From: Rhizobium sp. Q54
GTDB lineage: Bacteria; Pseudomonadota; Alphaproteobacteria; SMXS01
Reading direction: 5' to 3'
NCBI GenBank assembly: GCA_945907245.1
Contig: CAMDTB010000011.1
Location: 1-63,860, forward strand
DNA: 63,860 nt
Position 1 is the first letter of the stretch; every line of letters begins with the position of its first letter. Shown in pieces: positions 27,732 through 34,856 of this stretch. The notes below the pieces were generated by a model. The model ran no database searches. It had not been told where the DNA came from and was given only the letters and a program-made list of their open reading frames with translations. Position numbers and translations under genes: made by a program.

Positions 27732-28598
27732 TTAGCCCTTCACCAGCGCCTTCAGCGCCGCTTCGTCCGCCTTGCCATCCCTGCCGAGGGCCTGGATGCA
27801 GACCTGGTCGGCGCCCGCCTCGAGATGCTCTTCGATGCGCGCATTGATCGCCGCCGCGTCGCCCCAGGCGACGATGGCATCGACCAGCCGGTCCGAGCCG
27901 CCGCCGTCCATGTCGGCCTCGGTGAAGCCCAGCCGCAGCAGGTTGTTGCGGTAGTTGGCCGCGCCCAGATAGATCGGGATGGCCTTCCTTGCCTGCTCGC
28001 GGGCCTTGGCCGCATCGGATTCCAGCAGCACCATCTGCTCGGGGCAGAGCAGCTTGCCCGGCCCCAGGATTCGGCGAGCCTCGGCGGTGTGCTCGGGGGT
28101 GACGAAATAGGGATGGGCGCCGTCGGCCTTGTCGCGGGCCACTTCCAGCATCTTCGGGCCGAGGGCGGCGATCACCGTCTTCGGCGGCTCGGCGGGCTGC
28201 GGCGCCATGTACTGGACCTGGGCCATGGCGTCGAGATAGCCGGTCATCGCCGCGATCGGCTTGCCGTAGACATGGCCGCGGAAGCCTTCGACGAACGGCT
28301 TGTGCGATACGCCGAGACCCAGCAGGAAACGCCCGCCGGACTGCTCGTTGAGCGCCAGCTGGGCCACTTTGGCGGTGCGCGCGTCGCGGCCATAGATGTT
28401 GGTGATGCCGGTCGCGACCGTCAGCCGTTCCGTGTTCGCCAGCAGCCAGGCGGCCAGCGACAGCGGTTCGCGGCCAAGCCCTTCCGGAATCCAGAGCGTG
28501 CCATAGCCCCACTCCTCGATCCGGCGGGCGAAGGCGGCCGCCTCCTTGGCCGTATAACCGTCGAGCCCGGCCCAGACGGCGCGCTTTCCCAATTTCAT
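27732..28598 (-). CDS. LLM-class (luciferase-like) F420/FMN-dependent oxidoreductase
   Basis: A 288-residue TIM-barrel enzyme of the luciferase-like monooxygenase superfamily. It has WAGLDGYTAKEAAAFARRI, WGYGTLWIPEGLGREPL, the TGITNIYGRDARTAKVAQ segment and GRFLLGLGVSHKPFVEGF, as in the F420-type TIGR03620 group. It may instead use FMN; a cofactor cannot be assigned by eye. GAGGAG lies before the ATG. The VOC-fold gene upstream ends 11 bp before it, so the two are cotranscribed, and both suit oxidation of the same small organic substrate. Conserved residues needed for F420 versus FMN choice were not checked. Confidence 0.85.
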   Translation of the reverse strand: MKLGKRAVWAGLDGYTAKEAAAFARRIEEWGYGTLWIPEGLGREPLSLAAWLLANTERLTVATGITNIYGRDARTAKVAQLALNEQSGGRFLLGLGVSHKPFVEGFRGHVYGKPIAAMTGYLDAMAQVQYMAPQPAEPPKTVIAALGPKMLEVARDKADGAHPYFVTPEHTAEARRILGPGKLLCPEQMVLLESDAAKAREQARKAIPIYLGAANYRNNLLRLGFTEADMDGGGSDRLVDAIVAWGDAAAINARIEEHLEAGADQVCIQALGRDGKADEAALKALVKG

Positions 28599-28609
28599 TC
28601 CCAGTCTCC

Positions 28610-29167
28610 TCAAGGAACCCAGTAGCCGCCGTCCGGCTGGTTGATGCGGATCGGGTCGGTCTTGCCGTCCCAGGTCTCGGCGGCCTCGCGGACGCGCTTG
28701 AACGCGGCCCGGATGGCGTCGTTGGGCTCGACGATCTCGAGGAAGATGTCGAAGTCCTTGCGCGCGTCGAAATACGCAAAGCGCGGCGCGCTGCCGTCGC
28801 CGCCGCCATAGGTCACCGCCGGATAGCCGGCCGCCGGATAGGCCTTCATGTCGGACTCGTAGTCGCTGCTCCAGACGCAGCAATGGTGGAAGCCGTGCTG
28901 GCCCTTCGCATACATGTCGCGGTAGGCGCTGTTGCTGTCGCTGTGCTGCTCGATCAGCTCGATCTGTACGTCGCCGGCCTGGGCGAGGCCAACGGACATG
29001 CGCAGCTCGCCCGGCGCGCCGCGGTACTGCACGTTGCCGATGGTCAGGTTCTGGGTGATGTAGAACGGCCCGACGCCGTAGAACTTGATCCAGCGGTTGC
29101 AGGCCGCCATCAGGTCATCGACGACCCACGCGTTCTGGAAAATCTTGCGCTCGCTCGGCAGTGCCAT
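28610..29167 (-). CDS. VOC-family (glyoxalase/dioxygenase fold) protein
   Basis: A 185-residue vicinal-oxygen-chelate protein with a paired beta-alpha-beta-beta-beta fold. The first half has KIFQNAWVVDDLMAACNRWI and GVGPFYITQNL; the second has GQHGFHHCCVWSSDYESDM and the metal-type PRFAYFDARKDFDIFLEIVE. Possible metal ligands are the His in HGFHH and the Glu in FLEIVE. Relatives are labelled glyoxalase or bleomycin-resistance proteins, but in this context a small-molecule isomerase or dioxygenase is likelier. GGGGAGAG precedes the ATG. It leads a unit with the LLM oxidoreductase, and is divergent from the EthD gene. Confidence 0.85.
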   Translation of the reverse strand: MALPSERKIFQNAWVVDDLMAACNRWIKFYGVGPFYITQNLTIGNVQYRGAPGELRMSVGLAQAGDVQIELIEQHSDSNSAYRDMYAKGQHGFHHCCVWSSDYESDMKAYPAAGYPAVTYGGGDGSAPRFAYFDARKDFDIFLEIVEPNDAIRAAFKRVREAAETWDGKTDPIRINQPDGGYWVP

Positions 29168-29248
29168 CGATCTCTCCCCTGATGACGGTTCGCTGCATAG
29201 TGGCGCATACTGGTTTCCAAAGCCAACACGGCAAACGGGGAAAACACC

Positions 29249-29638
29249 ATGCTCAAGCTCACCTTCTGCCTCCGCCGCCAGGCGCATCTGACGCGCGAGG
29301 AATTCCAGCGCTACTGGTACGAGAACCACGGACGGCTCGGCCAGCGGCTGATGCAGCACATCGGCATGGTCCGCTACGTGCAGACCCATACGTCCGACAA
29401 CCCGCTCAACAGGCTTTTCGTCGACGACCGCGGCGCGCCCGAGCCCTATGACGGCGTCGCCGAGGCGTGGTGGCCCAGCCTGGAATTCCTGCAGGAGCGG
29501 ATGCAGGATCCGGCGGCACAGGCGGCCATGGCCGAGGCGGTCGAGGACGAGGCCCGGTTCATCGATTTCGCCCGTTCGCCGATCTGGCTGGGCGAGGAGC
29601 GGGTGATCATCGACAACGGCAAGGCTGTTCCGTATTGA
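29249..29638 (+). CDS. EthD-domain protein
   Basis: A 129-residue dimeric alpha/beta-barrel (ferredoxin-like) protein. The EthD signature KLTFCLRRQAHLTREEFQRYW with YENHG is at the N-terminus, and the second half includes DGVAEAWWPSLEFLQERM. EthD proteins accompany P450 or flavin-monooxygenase systems and dye-type decolorisation enzymes, with no settled reaction. GGGGAAAA precedes the ATG. It is followed by the MDR reductase after 22 bp and by an ABM-domain protein, so three small oxygen-linked genes form one rightward operon. Confidence 0.85.
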   Translation: MLKLTFCLRRQAHLTREEFQRYWYENHGRLGQRLMQHIGMVRYVQTHTSDNPLNRLFVDDRGAPEPYDGVAEAWWPSLEFLQERMQDPAAQAAMAEAVEDEARFIDFARSPIWLGEERVIIDNGKAVPY

Positions 29639-29660
29639 TGGCGAAGATTTCAGGGAGGGA

Positions 29661-30683
29661 ATGATGGCCGACATGAACCGCGAATGGCTGCTGGTGCAGC
29701 GCCCGCAGGGCGAGCCGAAGCCGAGCGACTACCAGTGGCGCGAGAGCCCGGTGCCGGAACCCGGCCCGGGCGAATTCGTCGTCCGCGTGCTCTACGCCGC
29801 CATGGACCCGGCGATTCGCGGCTGGATGGACGCCGGGGGCAACTACATGCCGCCGATCCCGCTGGGCACGCCGGTCCGCTCCGTGGTGCTCGGCAGGGTG
29901 GTCAAGTCCAACGTCGACGCCCATCCCGTCGGTCAGATCGTCTCCGGCCTCGGCGCCTGGGCCGACTATGTGGTGTGCAAGCCGGGTTATGTGGGGCCGG
30001 TGCCGGTCGAATGGGGACATGACCTCACCACCTACCTGCATCCGCTGGGCGCCGTGGGCGCGACCGCCTATTACGGCCTGTTCGAGGTCGGCAGGCTGAA
30101 GGACGGCGAGAACCTGCTGGTGTCGGGCGCGGCGGGCGGCGTTGGCTCGCTGGTCGGCCAGATGGGCAAGATCAAGGGCTGCAAGGTGGTCGGCATCGCC
30201 GGCGGCGCGGAAAAGTGCCGCTGGCTGACCGAGGAGCTGGGCTTCGACGCCGCCATCGACTACCGCGCCACCAAGGACCTGTCGGCCGAGATCAGGAAGC
30301 ATTTCCCGGGCGGCTTCGACGTCTATTTCGAGAATGTCGGCGGCCCGACGCTGGAGGCGGCCATGGACAACATGGCGATGCACGCCCGCATCGCCATCTG
30401 CGGCATGATCTCGGCCTACAACGACAGCCACGATCCGCCGCCGGGCCCGCGCAACATGTGGAACATCCTGGTCAAGCGCGCCCATGTGGAAGGCCTGCTG
30501 GTGTCCGACTACATGCACCGCGCCATGCCCGGCTACCAGCAGATCAACGACTGGATCAAGGCCGGGAAGCTGAAGTTCAAGGTCGACGTCCGCGAGGGCC
30601 TGGAGAACACGCCCGAAATCTTCAACAAGCTGTTCACCGGCAGCCACGACGGCAAGCTGCTGGTCAAGATCGGCGACGCATAA
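29661..30683 (+). CDS. MDR-family NADP-dependent oxidoreductase
   Basis: A 340-residue zinc-free medium-chain reductase, close in layout to the enzyme at 2595-3590. Motifs: LVSGAAGGVGSLVGQMGKI, the GGAEKCRWLTEELGFDAAI segment and FENVGGPTLEAAMDNM. It is expected to reduce alpha,beta-unsaturated ketones or acids with NADPH. Two in-frame ATGs (MMADMN) stand right after AGGGAGGG; either could be used. It sits between the EthD and ABM genes in one operon and probably reduces a product of their substrate. Confidence 0.9.
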   Translation: MMADMNREWLLVQRPQGEPKPSDYQWRESPVPEPGPGEFVVRVLYAAMDPAIRGWMDAGGNYMPPIPLGTPVRSVVLGRVVKSNVDAHPVGQIVSGLGAWADYVVCKPGYVGPVPVEWGHDLTTYLHPLGAVGATAYYGLFEVGRLKDGENLLVSGAAGGVGSLVGQMGKIKGCKVVGIAGGAEKCRWLTEELGFDAAIDYRATKDLSAEIRKHFPGGFDVYFENVGGPTLEAAMDNMAMHARIAICGMISAYNDSHDPPPGPRNMWNILVKRAHVEGLLVSDYMHRAMPGYQQINDWIKAGKLKFKVDVREGLENTPEIFNKLFTGSHDGKLLVKIGDA

Positions 30684-30704
30684 ATCAATCCAAGGGGAAC
30701 CAGA

Positions 30705-30995
30705 ATGTTCGCACAGATCGTCAAGGTTCGGGTCAAGGCCGGCAAGGAAGCGGAATTCGCGGCGGTGGGCCGCACCATGAGCAATGTGGTCGAGGCCAAC
30801 GAGCCCGGCACGGTCGTCTACAAGCTGTTCCACACCGACGACCCGCAGGAGTTCATCATGATCGAGATCTACGAGAACGAGGCGGCGCTGCAGGTGCACC
30901 GTGACACGCCGCATGTGAAGGCCGTGCTGCCGCGCCTCGGCGGCATCGTCGAGGGCGGGCTCGAGGTTCAGAAGCTGCACGAGGTCGAGCTCTGA
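30705..30995 (+). CDS. Antibiotic-biosynthesis-monooxygenase (ABM) domain protein
   Basis: A 96-residue ABM-fold protein (dimeric alpha-beta barrel): IVKVRVKAGKEAEFAAVG opens, and FIMIEIYENEAALQVHRDT with PHVKAVLPRL forms the rest. Members include quinol monooxygenases that need no cofactor, but many are of unknown function. GGGGAA precedes the ATG. Its last codons overlap the probable CTG start of the DUF1491 gene. It ends the EthD-MDR-ABM operon. Confidence 0.85.
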   Translation: MFAQIVKVRVKAGKEAEFAAVGRTMSNVVEANEPGTVVYKLFHTDDPQEFIMIEIYENEAALQVHRDTPHVKAVLPRLGGIVEGGLEVQKLHEVEL

Positions 30996-31330
30996 GCCAG
31001 CCGCGCCTCAACGCGAAATTCTGGGTCCAGGCCTATATCCGCCTGTGCGAGACACGGGCCATTCCCGCCATGGTCGTCCGCCACGGCGACGACACGGCGG
31101 GGACGGTGCTGATCAAGCTCTACCAGCACGGCATCGGCTCGACGGTGTTCGAGCGCACTGTCGACTTGGACGGCAACCGCGCCTGGCTGCGCGCCACCGG
31201 CCCGGACCCGGTGCCCGATTTCGAGGCGGATGCGTTCATCCAGAAGCAGGTGAAGTTCGATCCCGACCTGTGGGTCGTCGAAGTCGAGTCCCGCGACGGC
31301 AGCCATCTGCTCGACGATCCGATCGTTTGA
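30992..31330 (+). CDS. DUF1491 family protein, probable CTG start
   Basis: A 112-residue protein of the alphaproteobacterial DUF1491 family (FWVQAYIRLCETRAIPAMVV, HGDDTAGTVLIKLYQHGIG, DLWVVEVESRDGSHLLDDPI). An ATG exists only at 31070, which would remove the first 26 residues, including the conserved FWVQAYI. In frame upstream, CTG at 30992 overlaps the stop of the ABM gene and has GAGG eight bases before it, where homologues begin. I therefore give CTG as the likely start. The function of the family is unknown; it is short, cytoplasmic and widely conserved in the class. Confidence 0.7.
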   Translation: MSQPRLNAKFWVQAYIRLCETRAIPAMVVRHGDDTAGTVLIKLYQHGIGSTVFERTVDLDGNRAWLRATGPDPVPDFEADAFIQKQVKFDPDLWVVEVESRDGSHLLDDPIV

Positions 31331-31398
31331 CGCCAATCAAGTCGGCGCCCCGTCGGATCGTCTAATACTGCACGGCCATGTGATGTCCCGGAGCGGTC

Positions 31399-32262
31399 AT
31401 GCAGCCAGCAGTCAAAGCGTTCTTCGATCAGGCGACCTTCACGTTCTCGTATGTGGTGCGCGATCCGGGCAGCACCCGCTGCGCCATTATCGATCCGGTC
31501 CTGGACTACGACCCCAAGTCGGGGCGGACCAGCACCCACTCGGCCGACGCGATCATCGACTACGTCAACGCCGAAGGCCTGGAGGTCGACTGGATCCTGG
31601 AAACCCACGCCCATGCCGACCACATCACCGGGTCTGTGCATCTGCTCGAGCGGCTTGGCGGCAGGACGGGGATCGGCGCCCGCATCGTCGACGTGCAGGC
31701 GACCTTCGGTAAGCTGTTCAACCTAAGGTCGGACTTCGTGCCCAACGGGCGCCAGTTCGACCAGCTGTTCGAGGACGGCGACCGCTTTGCTCTTGGCGCC
31801 ACGAGTGTCGAGGTGATCCACACACCCGGCCATACGCCGGCCTGTCTCACCTACCTGGTCGGCGACTGCGCCTTTGTCGGCGATACGCTGTTCATGCCCG
31901 ACTATGGCACGGCGCGGGCCGACTTCCCCGGCGGCGACGCCCGGACGCTCTACCGGTCGATCCGGCGTGTCCTGTCGCTTCCGCCGGCGACGCGGTTGTT
32001 CCTGTGCCACGACTACCTGCCTGAAGGCCGCTCAGAGTATCACCATGAGACCACGGTGGCGGCCCAGCGCGACGGCAATATCCATGTGCGTGACGGCATC
32101 TCGGAGGATGCCTTCGTCGCCATGCGCCAGGCCCGCGACAGGACGCTGGAGATGCCGACGCTGATCCTGCCATCGATCCAGGTGAATATCCGTGCGGGCC
32201 ACTTCCCGGAGCCGGAAGGCAACGGTGTCGTGTATCTCAAAATTCCCGTAAACGCCGTCTAA
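31399..32262 (+). CDS. MBL-fold hydrolase, persulfide-dioxygenase-like
   Basis: A 287-residue metallo-beta-lactamase-fold protein close to ETHE1/BlhA-type persulfide dioxygenases. The iron/zinc motif is ETHAHADHITG (HxHxDH) near residue 75; the other ligands lie in IHTPGHTPACLTYLVGDCAF with the DTLFMPDYGTARADFPGGDA segment, and the last His in RLFLCHDYLPEG. It would oxidise glutathione persulfide to sulfite. Some relatives act instead as glyoxalase-II-like hydrolases. GGAG precedes the ATG. It stands alone between DUF1491 and DUF3775 genes. Confidence 0.88.
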   Translation: MQPAVKAFFDQATFTFSYVVRDPGSTRCAIIDPVLDYDPKSGRTSTHSADAIIDYVNAEGLEVDWILETHAHADHITGSVHLLERLGGRTGIGARIVDVQATFGKLFNLRSDFVPNGRQFDQLFEDGDRFALGATSVEVIHTPGHTPACLTYLVGDCAFVGDTLFMPDYGTARADFPGGDARTLYRSIRRVLSLPPATRLFLCHDYLPEGRSEYHHETTVAAQRDGNIHVRDGISEDAFVAMRQARDRTLEMPTLILPSIQVNIRAGHFPEPEGNGVVYLKIPVNAV

Positions 32263-32345
32263 ATTCGATACTGGATCGACGGGTTTGCTCTGGCGACGGG
32301 CGCGCCGAGCGATACACTCTTCAGGTGCATTTGGGAGAAGGCGTC

Positions 32346-32750
32346 ATGGAAGCGCTGAGCGTCGCAGTTGTGTCGTACATCATCATCAAGGCCCGCGAGT
32401 TCGACGCAAAGGTCGAACCCGTGAACGAAGCGCCAGGGTCCGACGAGGCCGATGACGGCGAGGGCATCATCCTCGAGGATTTCGCCGACGATCCAACCTA
32501 CCAGGAACTGCGCGAGGCCATCGAGGATCTCGATGACGATGCCTCGGTGGAACTGGTCGCCATGATGTGGATCGGCCGCGGCACCTACGACGCCGAGGAC
32601 TGGGAAGAGGCGGTGGAAACCGCCCGCGAGGAAGCCACCAATTCCACGGCGGACTATCTGATCGGCACGCCGCAACTGGGCGATTTCCTGGAAGAGGGGC
32701 TGGTGGCGCTGGGCTACGAGTTCGATCCGGACGCGTTGCGGCATCTCTGA
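32346..32750 (+). CDS. DUF3775 family protein
   Basis: A 134-residue acidic protein (GSDEADDGEGIILEDFADD, ELREAIEDLDDDASVELVAM) that matches DUF3775, a family of unknown function in Alphaproteobacteria. The WIGRGTYDAEDWEEAVETA segment and the LGDFLEEGLVALGYEFD end are characteristic. The start at MEALSVAVV has GGGAGAAGG upstream. No signal or membrane segment is visible. A 515-bp gene-free stretch follows it. Confidence 0.75.
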   Translation: MEALSVAVVSYIIIKAREFDAKVEPVNEAPGSDEADDGEGIILEDFADDPTYQELREAIEDLDDDASVELVAMMWIGRGTYDAEDWEEAVETAREEATNSTADYLIGTPQLGDFLEEGLVALGYEFDPDALRHL

Positions 32751-32901
32751 GGTTATTCCCAACCTTCCGTGATTCTGCGAGCAACGCGAAGCAGCCCAGC
32801 CGTGCCGTTGATGACTGTGTGGCGGAGCGGCTGGATTGCCGCGCTTCGCTCGCAAAGTCACGGAGAGGGCGCGGATAGCCCGAAAAACACCGCATATAAA
32901 A
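32751..32901. other. Start of a gene-free stretch (32751-33265)
   Basis: This 515-bp stretch holds no long gene with a supported start. The first 150 bp show no feature I can support; the rest carries a Fur-like box, a promoter candidate, a short structured ORF and two hairpins, each listed separately. Base composition shifts to AT-rich near 32890-32935. Confidence 0.5.
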
Positions 32902-32918
32902 TTGCGAATGAATCGCAA
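32902..32918. promoter_or_regulatory. Fur-like inverted repeat
   Basis: TTGCGA-ATGAA-TCGCAA is a perfect inverted repeat of the kind seen at Fur and Irr sites in Alphaproteobacteria. It lies just upstream of a promoter candidate, and a GCGATTCTCA half-site like those in Fur boxes follows at 32933-32942. The repressor is inferred only from this resemblance. Confidence 0.4.
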
Positions 32919-32926
32919 AATAGTTG

Positions 32927-32955
32927 TTGCAAGCGATTCTCAGCTGGGTTACATC
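32927..32955 (+). promoter_or_regulatory. Candidate promoter of the short structured gene
   Basis: TTGCAA and TACATC are spaced by exactly 17 bp, with the GATTCTCA half-site between them. The -10 match is weak. A transcript from here would run through the short ORF at 33029 to the hairpin at 33112. Confidence 0.3.
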
Positions 32956-32995
32956 TGTTCTCAGTTGAGAGCCACTCGCAAGTTCCGGCTGGGAC

Positions 32996-33050
32996 GCGCT
33001 GGTGAGGGAATGACCCCGAAAGAGGATCATGCGCTCCCCCTCACCAGCGC
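32996..33050 (+). other. Hairpin holding the start of a short ORF
   Basis: Perfect 13-bp arms GCGCTGGTGAGGG (32996-33008) and CCCTCACCAGCGC (33038-33050) enclose a 29-base loop. The loop contains a GAGG ribosome binding site and the ATG of a 26-codon ORF. A hairpin in this place may control translation of the ORF or be the functional RNA itself. Confidence 0.55.
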
Positions 33051-33109
33051 TCCTACCGGCCGGAAAATGCACAGCAGATCCCCGTGACGTCAGCCATGAC
33101 GTCTCCTGA
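33029..33109 (+). CDS. Short ORF (26 aa) with strong binding site
   Basis: ATG at 33029 has AAAGAGG four bases before it, and the ORF encodes a 26-residue peptide (MRSPSPALLPAGKCTADPRD, then six more residues), followed three bases after the stop by a 12-bp-stem terminator. The Fur-like box, promoter candidate, hairpin and terminator around it suggest an independent short transcript. It is too short to judge by sequence; it could be a leader peptide, a small protein or a chance ORF in a small RNA. It is not rich in Ile, Leu and Val, so a classical attenuator for the TPP enzyme downstream is unlikely. Confidence 0.35.
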   Translation: MRSPSPALLPAGKCTADPRDVSHDVS

Positions 33110-33111
33110 GC

Positions 33112-33145
33112 GAGCCCGCCGACTCCTCCCCGTGTCGGCGGGCTC
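33112..33145 (+). terminator. Hairpin terminator after the short ORF
   Basis: A perfect 12-bp stem (GAGCCCGCCGAC / GTCGGCGGGCTC) with a 10-base loop, followed by ATTCCGTTTG, which has only a short T-run. It would end the short transcript before the TPP gene. Confidence 0.6.
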
Positions 33146-33192
33146 ATTCCGTTTGACGGTCCATCGCTCATGGCTAGAGTCGGTCGACCACC

Positions 33193-33213
33193 ACCTGGAG
33201 CTTCGCTCCAGGT
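33193..33213 (+). terminator. Second hairpin, upstream of the TPP gene
   Basis: A perfect 9-bp stem (ACCTGGAGC / GCTCCAGGT) with a TTC loop, then TTAATC. It lies 52 bp before the ATG at 33266. It may be a further terminator or a 5' UTR hairpin of the TPP gene. Confidence 0.5.
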
Positions 33214-33265
33214 TTAATCAGAGTGAGCAAGATCCTGTGGATCATGCTCGAGGGGGAGCCTTCAC

Positions 33266-34804
33266 ATGAACGGTGCGCAAGCACTGGTCGCCGCCGCCGT
33301 CAGCGAGGGCGTCGAGGTCTGTTTCGCCAATCCGGGCACCACCGAGATGCCGCTGGTGCTGGCGCTCGATTCGGTCCCCGGGATCCGCGGCATCCTCTGC
33401 CTGCACGAGAACGTGGCGACCGGTGCGGCCGACGGCTACGGTCGGATGACCGGCAAGCCGGCCATGTGCCTGCTCCACCTGGGACCCGGCCTCGCCAACG
33501 GCCTGACCAACCTGCACAACGCCCGGCGCGCCTTCACGCCGGTGCTGAACGTCATCGGCGAACATGCGAGCTGGCATCTGCCGGCCGATCCGCTGCTCGC
33601 CACCCACATCGAATGGATCGCGCGCACCGTCAGCGACTATGTGAAGGAGAATCCGGGCGCGACCACCGTCGCCGTGGATCTGGCCGACGCGGTCGAAGGC
33701 GCGAAGCAGGGCGGCGGGCGCATCGCCACGCTGACCGTGCCGCACGATTCCCAGTTGGGTGACGCGGGCGCGGCGATCCCGGCGCGCCGGCCGGATCCGG
33801 TCAAAACCTTCGCCTCCGGCAACGTCATCCAGGCGGCGCAGGCGCTGAAGGGCGGGCGCTGCGCCATCCTGCTGGGCGCCGAGGCGCTGTCGGAGGAGGG
33901 GGTGATGCTGGCGGGCCGCATCGCCGCAGCGACCGGCGCCGACCTGCTGGCCGACAGCTTCTTCGCCCGCATGGAGCGGGGCGGCGGCCTGCCCTACGTG
34001 GCGAAGATCCCGTATTTCCCCGACCAGGCCATCGATCTGCTGCGGCGCTACGATCATGTGATCGTCGCCGGCACCCGGCGGCCGGTGGCGTTCTTCGGCT
34101 ATCCAGGCATTCCGAGCCACGTGACCACCGAGGCGCAGACCATCCTGCTCACTACGCCGCGCGAGGATTCCATCGGCGCGCTGCGGGCGCTGGCCGGGGA
34201 GGTGAGGGCGTCTGACGGGATCGAGCCGGTCCATGGCGCGTTGCCCGACATGCCGGAAGGGCAGCTGGACGCCCAGTCGGTCGCCGCCGTCATCGCCCGG
34301 CTGCAGCCGGAAAACTGCATCCTGATGGACGAGGCCCTGACCGTCGGTGTCCACTACTTCGAGGCCTCGCGCCATGCGCCGCGCTTCTCGCACCTGATGC
34401 TGACCGGCGGCGCCATCGGCGAAGGGCCTGGCGCGGCGACGGGCGCGGCTATCGCCTGTCCGGACAGGAAGGTGATCAATTTCCAGTCCGACGGCTGCGG
34501 CGCCTATTCGGTTCAGGCGTTCTGGACCCAGGCGCGCGAGAACCTCGACGTGGTCACCATCATCGGCTCCAACCGCAGCTACAACATCCTCAACGTCGAA
34601 CTGCTGCGCGCCGGCGTGACCGAGCCCGGTCCGATCGCGCGTTCCATGGCCGGCCTCGACAAACCGTTCCTCGACTGGGTGAAGATCGGCGAAGGCTTCG
34701 GCGTGCCGTCCGTTGCCGTCGATACCGTCGAGGGATTGGTGCGGGAGCTGGAGAGGGCCTTGGCCGGGAAGGGACCCCGGCTCATCGAAGCGATCATGGC
34801 CTGA
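33266..34804 (+). CDS. Thiamine-diphosphate enzyme, acetolactate-synthase-like
   Basis: A 512-residue ThDP-dependent enzyme of the acetolactate synthase/benzoylformate decarboxylase group. It opens as QALVAAAVSEGVEVCFANPG (pyrimidine-binding domain), with the catalytic Glu in LHENVATGAADGYGRM. The magnesium-diphosphate site is FQSDGCGAYSVQAFWTQA then IIGSNRSYNIL. Length is slightly below that of IlvB. It probably decarboxylates a 2-oxo acid, or is a biosynthetic side-branch enzyme; no small regulatory subunit is adjacent. The start has GGGGGAG upstream. It is convergent with the Rieske oxygenase gene. Confidence 0.85.
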   Translation: MNGAQALVAAAVSEGVEVCFANPGTTEMPLVLALDSVPGIRGILCLHENVATGAADGYGRMTGKPAMCLLHLGPGLANGLTNLHNARRAFTPVLNVIGEHASWHLPADPLLATHIEWIARTVSDYVKENPGATTVAVDLADAVEGAKQGGGRIATLTVPHDSQLGDAGAAIPARRPDPVKTFASGNVIQAAQALKGGRCAILLGAEALSEEGVMLAGRIAAATGADLLADSFFARMERGGGLPYVAKIPYFPDQAIDLLRRYDHVIVAGTRRPVAFFGYPGIPSHVTTEAQTILLTTPREDSIGALRALAGEVRASDGIEPVHGALPDMPEGQLDAQSVAAVIARLQPENCILMDEALTVGVHYFEASRHAPRFSHLMLTGGAIGEGPGAATGAAIACPDRKVINFQSDGCGAYSVQAFWTQARENLDVVTIIGSNRSYNILNVELLRAGVTEPGPIARSMAGLDKPFLDWVKIGEGFGVPSVAVDTVEGLVRELERALAGKGPRLIEAIMA

Positions 34805-34810
34805 AACCAA

Positions 34811-34834
34811 TTCGGGCGGCCGAGGCCGCCCGAA
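34811..34834. terminator. Bidirectional hairpin between convergent genes
   Basis: Perfect 11-bp arms TTCGGGCGGCC and GGCCGCCCGAA with a 2-base centre, between the TPP gene and the Rieske oxygenase gene. No T-run follows, but the position suits a terminator for both. Confidence 0.55.
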
Positions 34835-34856
34835 CCGTCTTGGCTGACGCGACTGT

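Noticed and set aside
32836-33087. An 83-residue frame across the Fur-like region.
   Set aside because: It has no binding site and runs through the promoter candidate and hairpin; the short ORF at 33029 has the better start.
32940-33110. A cobalamin, glycine or SAM-II riboswitch in the structured leader.
   Set aside because: I could not find the conserved core sequences of these classes; the stems alone do not support a named class.
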